Shown: positions 30,779 to 42,325 of the stretch, in pieces
Layout: every line of letters begins with the position of its first letter
Position numbering within the stretch: the stretch's first letter is position 1
From: Mesostigma viride
Taxonomy: Eukaryota > Streptophyta > Mesostigmatophyceae > Mesostigmatales > Mesostigmataceae
Direction of reading: 5' to 3'
Assembly (NCBI GenBank): GCA_009746045.1
Contig: RPFO01002176.1
Coordinates: 1 to 64,000 of the forward strand
Length of the DNA stretch: 64,000 nucleotides
The notes under the pieces: generated by a model
Databases searched by the model: none
Told to the model about the DNA's origin: nothing
The model's input: only the letters and a program-made list of their open reading frames with translations
Program-made: the position numbers and the translations under genes

Positions 30779-32780
30779 AGATGCGATGGTCCACATCAAC
30801 CTCGCAGCTAGGGAGCAGGCTGCCCAGCAGCTTAACGCGGTCCCGATACAGGACTCGAGAGCCGTCTAGGAGATAGAGGGGCGGCGCTGAGGTGGTGAGC
30901 CCAACCGCCAGGGCCTCTGTCTTCTTGCTGACCTCAAGCCCCACTGCACGGGCCTCGAGAGCCAGGCAGTCAATTAGCCATGTCTGCACGTGCTCAGTGT
31001 CCTCGAAGAGGGTGGTGTCGTCTGCGTAAATGATGTCTGCTAGCCGAATCTCCGTGTCCGCACCGCCATGCCAGAATTTGTTAGCAACCTGCACTCCTGG
31101 TTCCCTGCCCACGATGCGGGCAAATCGCTTGCGCGCCTGAATCATTACGTATTCGACAACAATAATGAACAGGTAGGGCGACAGCACGCAGCCCTGCCAC
31201 ACACCCTTCTGTAAAGGGCATGGGGGCGTGGTCCCGTAAGAAGTGCGCACCGAAGTGGTGGACCCTTCATACAGGTTGCGGATGACAGCAATCAGGGGGC
31301 GGGGGATCCGGAACAACTCGAGGATGTCCCAAAGCGCAGGCCAGAAAACCGAATCGAAGGCTTTGATGAAGTCCACCAGCACAAGGTGCAAAGGGGACTC
31401 ACCAGGCTGAAGGCGTTGCAGTTCCTCCACCAGTCGGCGAGTAGCGAAGAGCGCCTGTACTGTGTTGCGACCTGAACGGAAGCCGTGCTGAGTCTCGCTG
31501 AGGTGACCGTCCAGGGCCGTGCGCAGGCGGTTCAGGATGAGCCGCATAAGAAGCTTGAGGGGGGCACTTTGAATGCACACCCCTCTGTAGTTGCCGGGGT
31601 CGGCAGGCGACCCCTTGTTCTTGTACAGCATCGTGCGAAAACTGTGTTGCCAGGCCGCTGGAGGTGGTTGCGACGACAGCAGAAGGCGGTTGCAGATGTC
31701 CCGGAAGAGCAGCATAACACCTGTGTCCTCGAATTCGGCTGCAAGTTTTACAACTGCGGCCGGAATCTCGTCAGAGCCGGTGGCTGCGTCATAACGCAGG
31801 CGCTGGACCGCCTCCGTGACCTCGCGAGAGGTGAAAGGAGGCATGTCAGACGGGTCGCCAAGTGGGCCGACCAGCGGGGGGACTAGGTAGTCCGCCGCTG
31901 ACCTAGGCGGCGGGGCAGGGGGCCCAGCGGGGCCGGCCAGGGCGGCCGGGCGGGCGGCGGCGGCTGGGAGCAGGGGTGGGGGCGGCGCAGCTGTCCCCAC
32001 GACCTCGGCCGTGGCCGTGGCCCAGGTACGAAGCCGCTTGGCTGGGGCGCCGGGGACGTCGTGGCGGTGGGGCCGGCCGAGGCCGTCCGGGTGCCCGAGG
32101 CGCTTGTACCAGAACCAGGCCCCCTTGCCGTCGTGCTTCTGCTGGCAGCTGCGCAGGTCCTTGACCAGCTGCTGAGCATCTGCCTTCTCAGCCTGCTCGT
32201 AGGCGGCCCTCAGAGCTGCTTGCAGCCCAGGTTTGGCGATCGGATCTGTTGCGGCGGAGCATCTGCCTGGCGGCGACCACTGTCGGTGCGTGACGGTGGA
32301 CAGCAAGCTGCCGGCGCGGAGGCAAGGTGGGAAGGGTGCGGGCCGCCAGGCGATACTTGGCGCGACACCACGGAGGATCACTGAAATATCCCCCGGCGGC
32401 GGAATGGCGTGTAACTGCTGTCGGCTGCCCCCGGCGTCGAATACGGCCAGGAAATCATCCCTGTGCGACATAGCGGCCTGCTCTGCTGCTGACATCTTGT
32501 CGGCATCCTTCAGCACAATCCGGAGCACTTTCAGATCTGGCTGAGGTGCCAGCTGTCGCGACGGTTTCACCCCAGGAAACCGCAATCTGATGCGAGTGAG
32601 CACGAGACGATGATCAGATTCCACCGTGCTGACAGAATCTTGCAGGACGCGAGCATCGCCAACTGAGGCGGCGCTGAGCCCGACGTACGCAGACATGATC
32701 AAGGCACACCACCCGATCCGACGGCCCAAAAAAGGTGGCCAGCTGCTCAGCGGGGCGTGCGAAAGAAGCATTGCATGCAA
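30779..32780 (-). CDS. LINE reverse transcriptase with end of endonuclease
   Basis: One long open frame. It begins in the end of the endonuclease (DSVSTVESDHRLVLTRIRLR, the catalytic SDH), followed by a Pro/Ala-rich linker with an Arg-rich patch. RT motifs follow: LYKNKGSPADPGNYRGVCI, GFRSGRNTVQALFATRRLVE, LVLVDFIKAFDSVF, PLQKGVWQGCVLSPYLF and the catalytic YADDTTLFED (about 31018-31030). RT copies element RNA at the nicked target. After the point matching 14420 in another copy, the frame continues about 60 codons into foreign sequence. Confidence 0.88.
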
Positions 32781-33390
32781 CCATGCAGCGCAGATTCTGC
32801 CAGCAGATTCGCAAATAAAGGCGTGTTACCGTTGGCTGTCGTGTTGGTTGGGGAATACTGAGCTCCCCCAGTACGTGCCATGCAACTGGCAGCGTGGCGT
32901 TGGCGTTGAGCAGCATAATAACCAGGAAGTGCCGAGCTGGGATGTTGGCCTCCTCCTCCTTGAGGGCGTCGAAGAAGGCCTCACGTTCCGCCTGAGCTCG
33001 ACCCGCATGTGGTGCATATCCCACGATAACGGTTAGCGTGTGGTGTGAATGGCCCTCAGTGGCTGAAAAAGTGGCCACTAGCACACGCGGGGACCGCAGC
33101 ACGATGGACTGGAGCTGCTCTGATGCTGCCGGCGAGCACAAGAGGCCCACACCACCTTGGCCCGGCGCGTCGCCGCCACCATGTAGTGGAACCGCCAGCC
33201 TCATGCCCGCAGGTCGTCGACCAGCAGACCGTTGACCGCGTGCTGAGGGTCAACGGTGCGTCGGTGCTCCTGGACTCCAAGAACAGCGATCTTGTTGTCG
33301 GCGCACAGGGCGATCAGCTCGTCGACGCGTTGGCGTGCTGCAGGGTGCCGCCGCTCGTAGAAGGATCTGCAGGGAGGGTGCGCACGTTAA
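32614..33390 (-). pseudogene. LINE APE-type endonuclease, frame-broken
   Basis: Minus-strand pieces in different frames: RVDELIALCADNKIAVLGVQ then EHRRT (about 33225-33330), LTVIVGYAPHAGRAQAEREA (about 32960-33030), LVIMLLNANATLPV and LDHVCVRRAQ, each matching segments of exonuclease-endonuclease-phosphatase domains. The enzyme nicks target DNA for target-primed reverse transcription. At least two frameshifts are needed to join the parts. Confidence 0.75.
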
Positions 33391-35093
33391 CCCCTAAATG
33401 GTCTGGCTGCCGATTTTCCGCCTAAAACTGAGTTACAGCCGACACGTCGGCCCCTTCTCGGGGGACCAAATGCCGCGAAAACTATTGAGAATTAGGAAAA
33501 GTTTAGCTGAGAAGATCGAAAGTTTATAATTTTCCTCACAGCATGGTACTAGGGTTTGCATACTTCTGACAAAGTTATAGAGGTGTTCTGGCCGGTCAAA
33601 GTACAAGGGGTCAGGGTACTTTTTCACGTACAACGTGCATTCCGGAAAACGACGACCTGGCCATGGCGGCTTGCGCCCACGCATGGCATTTACGTTTTCG
33701 TTCGAATTTTCTGACCAAACTTAGGAAATTGATTTTATACGTCCTAAAGATCACACAGGCCAATTTTTGGACCGCGGGAATGCCATTTGATAGGTGTCGG
33801 CAGCGTTCTTGCTGGAAAAAACTGCGATCAGGCCGGACGATAGAAACGTTGACAGCAATACCTTTCCGGCGTATTTTAAAGGATATATTGGTTTCTTTGT
33901 ACTTTTTATGATACATAGTAGTCGTAAACGTGCAAGGGTGGCCAGAAATCGCCGAATCCAGCGACCATGCTGCACAACTTTGGTGTGCCGAAATGCGCCA
34001 TTTTGCGGCCACCGCCTGGGCCAAGGTAACGCCATCCATGCCTGGTAAAGCTTCAGCATCGTTTTCCTATCGATGTTTGACGTTTATATATACGTTCTAG
34101 CTTGTGTAGCACATTCTTTTTGCATTATTCATGCTCTTTCTTGACCCTGGCCTGGCCCCTTTCTAAAACACCCTTCTTAGATGCTTCCCTCAGTCAGTTG
34201 ACCTGCCACAGTGTGATGGTGATAAGTTTTAGATGCTGTATGGGTTTGAATACCTCCATATATGTTTGTTATACATTTCCCACACACATATTGCATGAGT
34301 GTGAGGCAGTTGGCTGGTCTCTGTGGCATCATCAAGCATGTAACCGGTGAGTAGAAGCTTCCCATTGTCAGCATGTGCCACCAGGTGTGCTGGCCATCAC
34401 CTGGCAAGCTATAGCAGCTTAGGCCTAGTTTATCCTTGCTAGGGCAAGCTGAAATAGGCTTAAAATCACTAGTTTGTTGGTGGCTGCCTCCTAGAATGCA
34501 TGCCTTACGTAGGGTATCCGTACCACGTTACCTACGTGCATGGACAAGGTGGCACCTGCACATAGGTGCCATGTAAGGGCAGTGTGATGATGCAGTTATG
34601 TTTCCCCATCATTGTGGAAGGGAAATGTATTGTGTGGCATGGTTGGGGGCCATATTAGTAGGTATTAGTAGGTAGTATGCCCACTCCTACCCCCTTGGTT
34701 GCTTTTTACCAACGGTACCCCTATGGGCTGTACTGGGTGTAACTGCTGGCATACCCACCCAAATGATGACCCCAATGGCTCAAACTGTTCAGCAACTAAT
34801 TGTTTATCATCCCTGAAGTGGTAGGTGCCTAGCTCTTACAACATAATTCAAAATGCACATTCTACCAAAAATGAAAACGCTCGTCTTGACCCCCCTGACT
34901 TTGACGGCAGTTATACATGGCCTACCCTGCATATATGTAAGGTTGTGATATACCAACCCGAAGGGCAACTCATGGACATGCTTGGCCCCCAAGGACAGCC
35001 ATTGGATATGGGTGGGTTGGATGGCATCTGGTTTGCAAAATTGTGAAGTTACAGCCGATGCATCGGCAGTATTTCTGCCCATTTAGGGGTTAA
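33387..35093. mobile_element. piggyBac-like non-autonomous DNA transposon, TTAA target
   Basis: The element spans 33391-35089 (1699 bp). It starts CCCCTAAATGG and ends with the exact inverse CCATTTAGGGG, with TTAA on both sides (33387-33390 and 35090-35093). Just inside each end stands GTTACAGCCGA followed by a small palindrome (CCGACACGTCGG left, CCGATGCATCGG right), in the same orientation. TTAA duplication and CCC-starting ends are piggyBac hallmarks. No transposase homology was seen in its short frames, so it would depend on an enzyme in trans. It interrupts the LINE endonuclease between FN and VRTL. Confidence 0.85.
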
Positions 35094-35639
35094 AACTTGC
35101 AATACCAAGAATGGGCCGTTGCCCTATTAGCGGCCGGGGGGGTGGGGGTGGGGGTGGGGGTGGAGAAGGGTAGTGCTGGAGGTGGGGGTGGGGGTGGGGG
35201 GGGGGGGGAGGGTGGCGATTGGGGTTAATGCTTGTCAACGCATGGAGGCTTTCTTTCAGGACGGATATGCGTCGTCTCCGTCCTGGCTGGGGTCGCCGGC
35301 GTGTCGACTGGGCCTCATCCCGCTCAAGGCGGGCTAGGAGGCGTGTGAGGCTGGTAAATTGGCGGGAAGGTTGACCGTGGGGTGCCTGGCGACCTTGCAT
35401 CCTGATCATGCTCGCACGGTGCGACATGAGGATGGAAAGGGGCTTGTTTATAAAGGCTGTGCCCAAAGCCTATTGTACCGCGAGGCCGCGAGGGTGTGCC
35501 CTTACCGGGCGGCATCCATACGCGGGACGTGCGTAGACGATGATGACGCAGCTGGGGCGGGCCTGGTACGGCCCGACTTGTGCCGCTTGTTAGGAGCCTG
35601 CGCCTCCGTGCGCTGGCCGTTGATGAAATTATAGCACGG

Positions 35640-36439
35640 GGGTGTCGTGGACGAGGCGGACGTAGACCTTCTGGCCGTCGTGCCTGGCCTTGATCGCCAC
35701 GTCGCTGCCCAGCAGACCATTCTTGATGACTAGCTGGGCCGGTGAGAGGATCGAGGTCGTCGAGGCTCGGCGCGTTTCTCCCGCCTAGGAGCTTGCGGGC
35801 CTGGAGGACCTTCACCTTGCTGGCCACATTCGCAAAGGTCACCCGGATGGGGCCAGGCTGGCCCGCCATCCAGGCTGCCGACTCAATGCGGATGCGTTCG
35901 TTGCCCAGATTAATTCAGCCGGCCCACGATGCAAGGCTGTGGTACAGGCGTTGCGCTAGCATCAGGTCCGTTTCTGGCTGCTGCGCGACCTGGAAATACC
36001 GGACCACTATACTGCGTGAGCGCAGGTCCTCCTCGATAGCAGTCTTGTGGGCTGCAGCCCCCCTGCGTGCGGCATCCTCCATCAGGTTGGCAATGTCCGT
36101 CTGTTTGACCATGTTAGCGTAGCTGGTGGCCGGTGCGGGGGCGGCTGGTTGGGGCGGGCTGGTCAGGGCGGCCTTGACCTCGGCAATGCTGGAGTGGAGC
36201 TCCGCAGTGTCTTTGCTGATAGCGGTGGACAAGGCGCCGAGTTGGGCAGCCATGTCTGCGACTTTCTTATTGAGCTTGTGCAGGTCTGCTGCTTCCGGGG
36301 AAGCATCGGGGGTGTTGGCGGTGCCGTGCTCGGCGTCCTCGAAAGCGGCAAAGAGTGCCCGGAGGCAAGGGGCCTGCGCGTGACTCAAGAAAACAGAGAG
36401 TCGAAGCTGTGGCTCGTCCAATTCGTCGAGCTCGTTCAC
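35640..36439 (-). CDS. LINE ORF1 protein (one frame break)
   Basis: The minus-strand frame 36439-35915 has an acidic start, a predicted coiled coil (LHKLNKKVADMAAQLGALS..AELHSSIAEVKAAL) and a helical SYANMVKQTDIANLMEDAAR segment. After a break near 35910-35870 it continues as QPGPIRVTFANVASKVKVLQ, ARKLLGGRNAPSLDDLD and, in another frame, DGQKVYVRLVHDTPVL to a stop at about 35630. This is the usual ORF1 order of coiled coil, RRM-like region and C-terminal domain. Confidence 0.7.
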
Positions 36440-36472
36440 TGGAATGGTCCCGCCAGACCCGTAAGGAAAATA

Positions 36473-37515
36473 TTAATTAATTAATTAAACTCGTGCTCCC
36501 GTTGGGGACGGTCACGGAGCACCGAAGTGCTTTTAATCCCTGTGTGTGCACTACAGGAGAAAGGGCAGAGACCCCCAGTCTCCTTCATGCCAAAGGCATG
36601 CCACAGCTGCAATCGGGCGCGGCTAGCTAAAAGGACAGGCTAACGATCCGGCAAACTGTGGGTGCAATAAGACCCATGTGAGCATATCATAGCAAGGAGC
36701 GTGGGCAAGTAATCTGAACATAGCCAGGGCGTAGCATGGCTGTACTAGGACTAGGCTAAGGCTATGGCTGGTTGTGTACCGTGCGTTGGCGGCACGTGAC
36801 TAGGTGTGTTGGCACAGCTAGGCAACATTCTAGGCATGGCTGCCTTAGCGGCAGTGACGCCAATGGTTACAAGCTAGGGCTATTGCTACTCTAGCCCGCT
36901 GGGGGCGTCCACATCTTGTGGTTGATCATCAGGTCCCCGCCCCTCCAGTACACCTTGGGCTTCTGGGAAGGAAGCCCCTCCAGTACACCTTGGCAAGGAA
37001 AATATATCTCCTTGCCGGTGTCGTGCAGGTGGCGCAGGGTAGCCTTTGCCTGCTCGGCGGTAAGCGAAAAGAACCGCTGCTCGTCGACAACCTGGCCAGG
37101 CAGGAAGTCCGCTGGGTCAAACTCAGCGTCAGCGATGGCGTCGTCGTTGTCGTCGTCAAGGGGGTCGTTCTCACGGGAATCCTCGCTGGAAAAAGGAGCC
37201 GCAGGCGGAGGGATCTGGCTGTCCATCTCGTCGAGGGGGCCGGTGCAATGCCGCTTAGACGAAACGTTAATGGCGGCATCAGCAGACGATGGCTGGGTCG
37301 CAATGGTGTCCACCGCGTCGACTAGTTGCGTGATGGTGTGAGGCGCTGAATCCCCCCCATCGGCGGGGGAGTGGGAAGCGGCTGAAGGTGATTCCGCCAT
37401 GGCTACTTTCCGGAAAATACGATCCCTGCCTGCGCTGCGTTTTTTGATATTGCGCTAAATCTTGGGCGATGGCGGCTGAAAATTATATCATCGTGTTCGT
37501 CATCAAAAGACGCTT
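36473..37515 (-). mobile_element. ORF1-only LINE-like element (family B), apparently intact
   Basis: An intact minus-strand frame 37400-36891 (169 codons) starts MAESPSAASHSPADGGDSAP, has an acidic region (ENDPLDDDNDDAIADAEFD) and ends with the ORF1 signature KVYWRGGDLMINHKMWTPPAG. About 400 bases of 3' UTR lead to the GAGCACGAG end and TTAATTAATTAATT tail at 36473-36488. No endonuclease or reverse transcriptase is present, and the N-terminus differs from the LINE next to it. It resembles HAL1-type half-LINEs that move using another element's enzymes. The 5' end is not defined precisely. Confidence 0.7.
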
Positions 37516-38177
37516 CTACTGCAATTTACCCGACCAAATTTCATGCCCGGATGTAAAAGTTATGAGCATTCTCGGCATCCATAGCTCGCCACACCGTGAG
37601 TAGCGTAGTTTCCACAGTAAACCCACAGGCTTGGGGGTGGTCTCCTTCATTACTACTTGCCATCTATCCTTGCGCGCCATCTGCCTCCATATTACAGACA
37701 AACCAGGAGGCTGCCCGGGGGTGAGCCCGTCACGTCTAGTGTAGCACATGTCCATGCCGAGTCTATCACGAAATGTCCACGGGTGGCGGCCCTGCCGCGC
37801 GCGGCCGGGGGCACGCCAGGTTAGGACATATCGCCCAGGCTGGGCGGGCTTGGTGCCAGCTAGTCTATCTGAGGTATCTACCTGATCTGTGCGGGCCAGG
37901 TGCCCAGCTAGGCCCAGGCGCCTGTGCCTAATAATGTGGGAAACATAGGGCAAATCAGCGTACAAATCCTCATTACTATAATGTGCAAACCAAAGGGGAT
38001 GTTAAGGGCCTGGCGCTGCATCTTGGTGACGGCGCCGTCGAGTCGTTGCTCCAGCTCCTGCGTCAGTGCCCACGTCTCGGCGCCGTAGGTCAAGATCGTC
38101 AGAATGACGACCTTGAAGAGGTCACGCTTGACGATCCGGGGTAGGGCGGGGTTGCTCCACCAGTTGCGCATGGGCAT
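37516..38177 (-). pseudogene. LINE reverse transcriptase tail, diverged family member
   Basis: On the minus strand: NWWSNPALPRIVKRDLFKVV, ILTYGAETWALTQELEQRLD, ALNIPFGLH and, in a second frame, GHLARTDQVDTSDRLAGTKP, TFRDRLGMDMCYTRRDG, LSVIWRQMARKDRWQVVMKE. It aligns with the tails at 23650-24180 and 25792-26350 but is a distinct subfamily. A frame break lies near 37930. The adjoining 38182-38260 is the reverse complement of 14562-14650. Confidence 0.8.
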
Positions 38178-38260
38178 GCCACGGAGTACTATGCTAATCT
38201 CATTAGAAAATTAAAATTAAGTTACAAATATCGTCTGCATCATGCCCCAACCATATTATA

Positions 38261-38926
<666 letters not shown>

Positions 38927-41900
38927 TTAACTGGCCGTGCCTGCCAGACTGCGTGAGGGTGAGTGCACCTGGATCATCCAATCACTCGTGCTGAACAGCA
39001 CCGACTTGGACGCAGCCACAGCCCGCACAATCGTGTTGGGCACCTTAATGCTTGACGTCACCTTCCAGGCCAGCCGGCCGCTCTCGCTGTCCCTCTCGCG
39101 CTGCCAGAGTATCACCGACCCGTCATCCCCCCCCGTGATGACATACTCCCCGACTGTGGCCAGCGCCATGACGTCCTTTGTGTGGCCCTGGAACGACGCC
39201 ATGCACTGCCACGAGCCCGCGACGCACCGCCACTCCTTGGTCGTCAGATCCTTGGACGACGAGAAGAGCGAGCCAACAGTGGGCGAGTATGCGAGCGCAT
39301 TCACGGGTCCCGTGTGGCCCTGCAGCACGCCAACGCAGTCCCACTTGTGCTTCTTGTCGGCCGACTTGGCCCACACACGGACCGTGTTGTCGTACGCGCC
39401 GCTGTACAGCGTGAGCGTGGGACCGTCCAGCGCGAGCGCAGTGACCATGTCCTTGTGCTCCTTGAGCGAGACGCCAAACTTCCATACGCCCTTAGACGAC
39501 TTGTACCACGTCTTGATCGACTTGTCCGCGCTGCCGCTGAAGAGGAACTCGCCGTCCCCCACGAGGGCCATGACGCCGCCCTTGTGCTCCTTGAGTGTGC
39601 CCACGCATTTGAAGCTCGTGCCACCCGGGGCCTCCTCCCACATCTTGATCGTCTTGTCCATGGAGCCCGTGAACACCACCTCGCCCACCGCGACGATGGA
39701 CGTGATCGGCTGCGCGTGGCCCTCGAGCGGCTGGCCCACGGGCTCCCACGCGGCACTCGACGACGCCTTGTGGAACACGCGCAGCAGCGTGTCCTGCCCG
39801 CCACTGAACAATAGACTCTTGCCCTCCACCAGACACAACGACGAGACCGTGCCCCGGTGGCCCTGCAACCGGCCGTCGGACTTCCACTCGATTGCAGGAA
39901 CCTTGCGTGCGGCCTCCCCCCCTGCCCCGCCGGCACCATCCCCCGGCCTCGGGACCACCCCACCTGCTGACGGGGCGACGGACCTCGCCGGCGCGGCGGA
40001 GGAGGCATTCCGCTCAGCCTCCTTGAGCAGGTTCTCTTCCTCGAGGCGCGCGCGCTCGAGCTCGCGCTCCAGCCGCGCGTTCTCCTCGCGCATCTCCTTC
40101 TCGCGGCGCAGTTGCTCCGCCCTATCGTGCTCGAGCCGCTCGCGCCGCGCCTTGATGTTCTCCTTCTTCTCCTCAATGCTCAGGTGCTCCTCGTTACGCG
40201 CGCCGCCGCCGTCAGCGCCGCCCGACGGGAAGCTTGGCTTTCGTTGGTGCACGGGCGCGGCCGCTAGCACCGCCTCCGCCGCACGGCGTTGCGAGGAAGA
40301 CCCACCGCCGGCATCTGCCCCCGGCCGAGGGGGCGCAGCCCCCGCGACCGCCGGTGCCCCGGGCCTCGCGGTCCCCGCCTTGTTGAAGCTCGAGTTGCGG
40401 GGCGGGCCTTCGCCCCGCGGGCCCTCCAAGGCCTCCTGCGCCTCCAGGTTCTCGATCAGCGTGTTGAGCGCGTTCACGATGTCCGAGAAGGGCGGCCGGT
40501 CCTCCGGCTGCCGCGCCCAGCAGGGCTCCATGAGCTGGCGGTACTCCTTGGGCGTGTGGTCGGGGACGATGCCGGGCGGCTCACCCTTGATGACCGCCTT
40601 GACAATGTCGTGGACTTGCTTCCCGCGGAAGGGGGCGCGCCGCGCCGCAAGCTCGTAGAGGACCATCCCGTACGAGTAGACCTCGGAGCGGCGCGTGTAC
40701 GGCTTGCCCTCCCAGACCTCGGGGGGCGTCCAGTTGGGCGTCCCGCAGACGCCCCCCCCCATCTCCTGGAGGGTCATCGCGGTCTCGGCCTTAGTCACGG
40801 TGAGCCCAAAGTCAGACAGCTTCACGGACATGGTCACGGACCCCTTGCCCTGGCAGCGGAAGCAGAGCATGTTGAGTGACTTGATGTCGCGGTGGAGCAT
40901 GCGGCGCGCGTGCAGAAACTGGAGCCCGACAGCCATGTCGCGCGCGATGCTGGCGCGCTGGAGCCAGGACAGCTCAATCGACTTGTCCTTGAGCACCGAG
41001 TGCAGACTGCCCAGCTCCGCGAGCTCCTGCACCATGCACAGCCGGGGGGGGGCCACGCAAGCGCCGTACAGGCGGACCACATTCGGGTGGTGCAGCCGCA
41101 TGTGGCTGCTGACCTCGCGTCGGAACTCCTCGACGACCTCCGGGGGAGGGTTTGCGTTGGGCAGGAGGAGCTCTTTCAGAGCCACGTGGATGTGGCCCGA
41201 TGACCAAAAGGCCTTGTGGACCTCGCCCGACCCGCCTTTCCCGATGATCTCCGTCTTGACGATCTCCTTCTCGATGTCGATGCGCCACGAGTCGTCGATG
41301 ATGATGTCATTGGTGATCGGCACGCCGGGCGCGGGCGCGATCCCGCCCTCGAGGAAACCGATGATCTTGTCAATGTACTCGGCAGGGACGTCCTCCTTGG
41401 CGCTGCGCAGGCGCTGTGTCTCCGTCTTCAGGTCGTCGACTTCCTCTTGGAGCACGCCCGCCGCGTCCAGCTCGAGCTTGGCGATCAGCTTCGCGCGCAG
41501 GCTGGACAGGGAGATGTAGTCCGCCCCGGTATGGCTTGACAGCGCGGCGTGGATCTCGGTCGCCAGCGCGTGCTCCGCCTCGTCTGGCGTGAACTTGGCG
41601 GACTTGAACTGGGCGCGGATGACCGCCACCTGGTCGATCATGTCCTCCGACATCTCCAGCTTGTCCAGCGGGAGCTTGTCCAGGCAATTCCCGATTGCCA
41701 GCGTCACGTCCCGCAACCGGTCCGTGATCTTGTCGCCGTACAGGAGCAGCCGGACCTTGCCCGCATTGCAGCACACGCGCATGACTTGTAGCGCATTGGT
41801 CACGGCCATCCAGAGGAGCTCCATAGGGTTACGAATCTCCTTCTGTTCAGACAAGTTGGGGGAATCATATAGCTCCACAATGAGGGGCTGTAGGTACTGA

Positions 41901-42052
41901 ATGCGCGCGGCCAGCATGCGGCAATGCCCCTTGTGCATCCGGACCCGGCGCGTTCGCTCCGCGATCTCAGCCGTCGTCTTCTTGAGCAGCTTGGCTATCT
42001 CAAACACGCTGAGCGTGGCCGGGTTGATGGCCGCCTCCTGGCCGTTGTCCAT
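38927..42052 (-). CDS. TKL-type protein kinase with MLKL-like N-terminal helices and C-terminal WD40 propeller
   Basis: A single uninterrupted frame of 1041 residues. Residues 1-230 are helical and resemble the four-helix NTD shared by MLKL-like and plant MCA/kinase proteins (inference). Kinase, about 262-535: Gly loop GKGGSGEV (271-278), Lys293 in VALKE, HRDIKSLN (387-394), DFG (414-416), PPEVWEG in the APE position (443-449), CW..QPEDRPPF at 511-522. All catalytic residues are present. A Pro/Ala/Ser linker and a charged coiled coil (623-682) precede seven WD40 repeats from about 722 to 1030, with units such as GHRGTVSSL and GSADKSIKTW. It is probably a cytoplasmic signalling kinase scaffolded by its propeller; substrate unknown. 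It has no introns, unlike its neighbours. The ATG at 42052 is the first in frame upstream of the helical domain. Confidence 0.93.
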   Translation of the reverse strand: MDNGQEAAINPATLSVFEIAKLLKKTTAEIAERTRRVRMHKGHCRMLAARIQYLQPLIVELYDSPNLSEQKEIRNPMELLWMAVTNALQVMRVCCNAGKVRLLLYGDKITDRLRDVTLAIGNCLDKLPLDKLEMSEDMIDQVAVIRAQFKSAKFTPDEAEHALATEIHAALSSHTGADYISLSSLRAKLIAKLELDAAGVLQEEVDDLKTETQRLRSAKEDVPAEYIDKIIGFLEGGIAPAPGVPITNDIIIDDSWRIDIEKEIVKTEIIGKGGSGEVHKAFWSSGHIHVALKELLLPNANPPPEVVEEFRREVSSHMRLHHPNVVRLYGACVAPPRLCMVQELAELGSLHSVLKDKSIELSWLQRASIARDMAVGLQFLHARRMLHRDIKSLNMLCFRCQGKGSVTMSVKLSDFGLTVTKAETAMTLQEMGGGVCGTPNWTPPEVWEGKPYTRRSEVYSYGMVLYELAARRAPFRGKQVHDIVKAVIKGEPPGIVPDHTPKEYRQLMEPCWARQPEDRPPFSDIVNALNTLIENLEAQEALEGPRGEGPPRNSSFNKAGTARPGAPAVAGAAPPRPGADAGGGSSSQRRAAEAVLAAAPVHQRKPSFPSGGADGGGARNEEHLSIEEKKENIKARRERLEHDRAEQLRREKEMREENARLERELERARLEEENLLKEAERNASSAAPARSVAPSAGGVVPRPGDGAGGAGGEAARKVPAIEWKSDGRLQGHRGTVSSLCLVEGKSLLFSGGQDTLLRVFHKASSSAAWEPVGQPLEGHAQPITSIVAVGEVVFTGSMDKTIKMWEEAPGGTSFKCVGTLKEHKGGVMALVGDGEFLFSGSADKSIKTWYKSSKGVWKFGVSLKEHKDMVTALALDGPTLTLYSGAYDNTVRVWAKSADKKHKWDCVGVLQGHTGPVNALAYSPTVGSLFSSSKDLTTKEWRCVAGSWQCMASFQGHTKDVMALATVGEYVITGGDDGSVILWQRERDSESGRLAWKVTSSIKVPNTIVRAVAASKSVLFSTSDWMIQVHSPSRSLAGTAS

Positions 42053-42325
42053 GGCTGATCACTACCAAAATTAATTACAAGCAGCGAAGAGAAATAGCCT
42101 CGCACTCACGTATTCCAAGGCGGTAGTAAGAAGTTTCCTATCCGCCCCGCCCAACCGAACAGGTCACATCGCATAGGCGCCATAAGCAGTCGGAAGTAAG
42201 GCTCCCTGTTAACGAAAGCATCCCATGACAGTCACGGATGTCATCTACTACTCATAGGAGGACATGCATGAATATCATATCCCGCTCGCCCTCACGAACG
42301 CCCGTCAGCACAAAACACACCCCAT

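Larger units (their letters stand above)
30779..36470 (-). mobile_element. L1-like non-LTR retrotransposon (ORF1, endonuclease, RT), interrupted
   Basis: Read on the minus strand: ORF1 (36439 to about 35640), a linker ORF2 start (35466 onward), an APE-type endonuclease split by a 1.7 kb insertion at 33391-35089 (N-terminal motif FNVRTL straddles the insertion), and reverse transcriptase to 30779. There the homology stops after CEVDVDHRIS and unrelated sequence begins, so the RT tail and 3' UTR are missing. Multiple frame breaks separate the endonuclease pieces. Its 5' boundary abuts the (TTAA)n tail of another element at 36473. It is the most complete LINE in the window but non-functional. 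Confidence 0.88.

Noticed and set aside
33611-34039. 142-codon frame in the piggyBac-like element as a transposase
   Set aside because: No DDD-type or zinc-finger motif is visible, and the frame is about a quarter of a transposase length.
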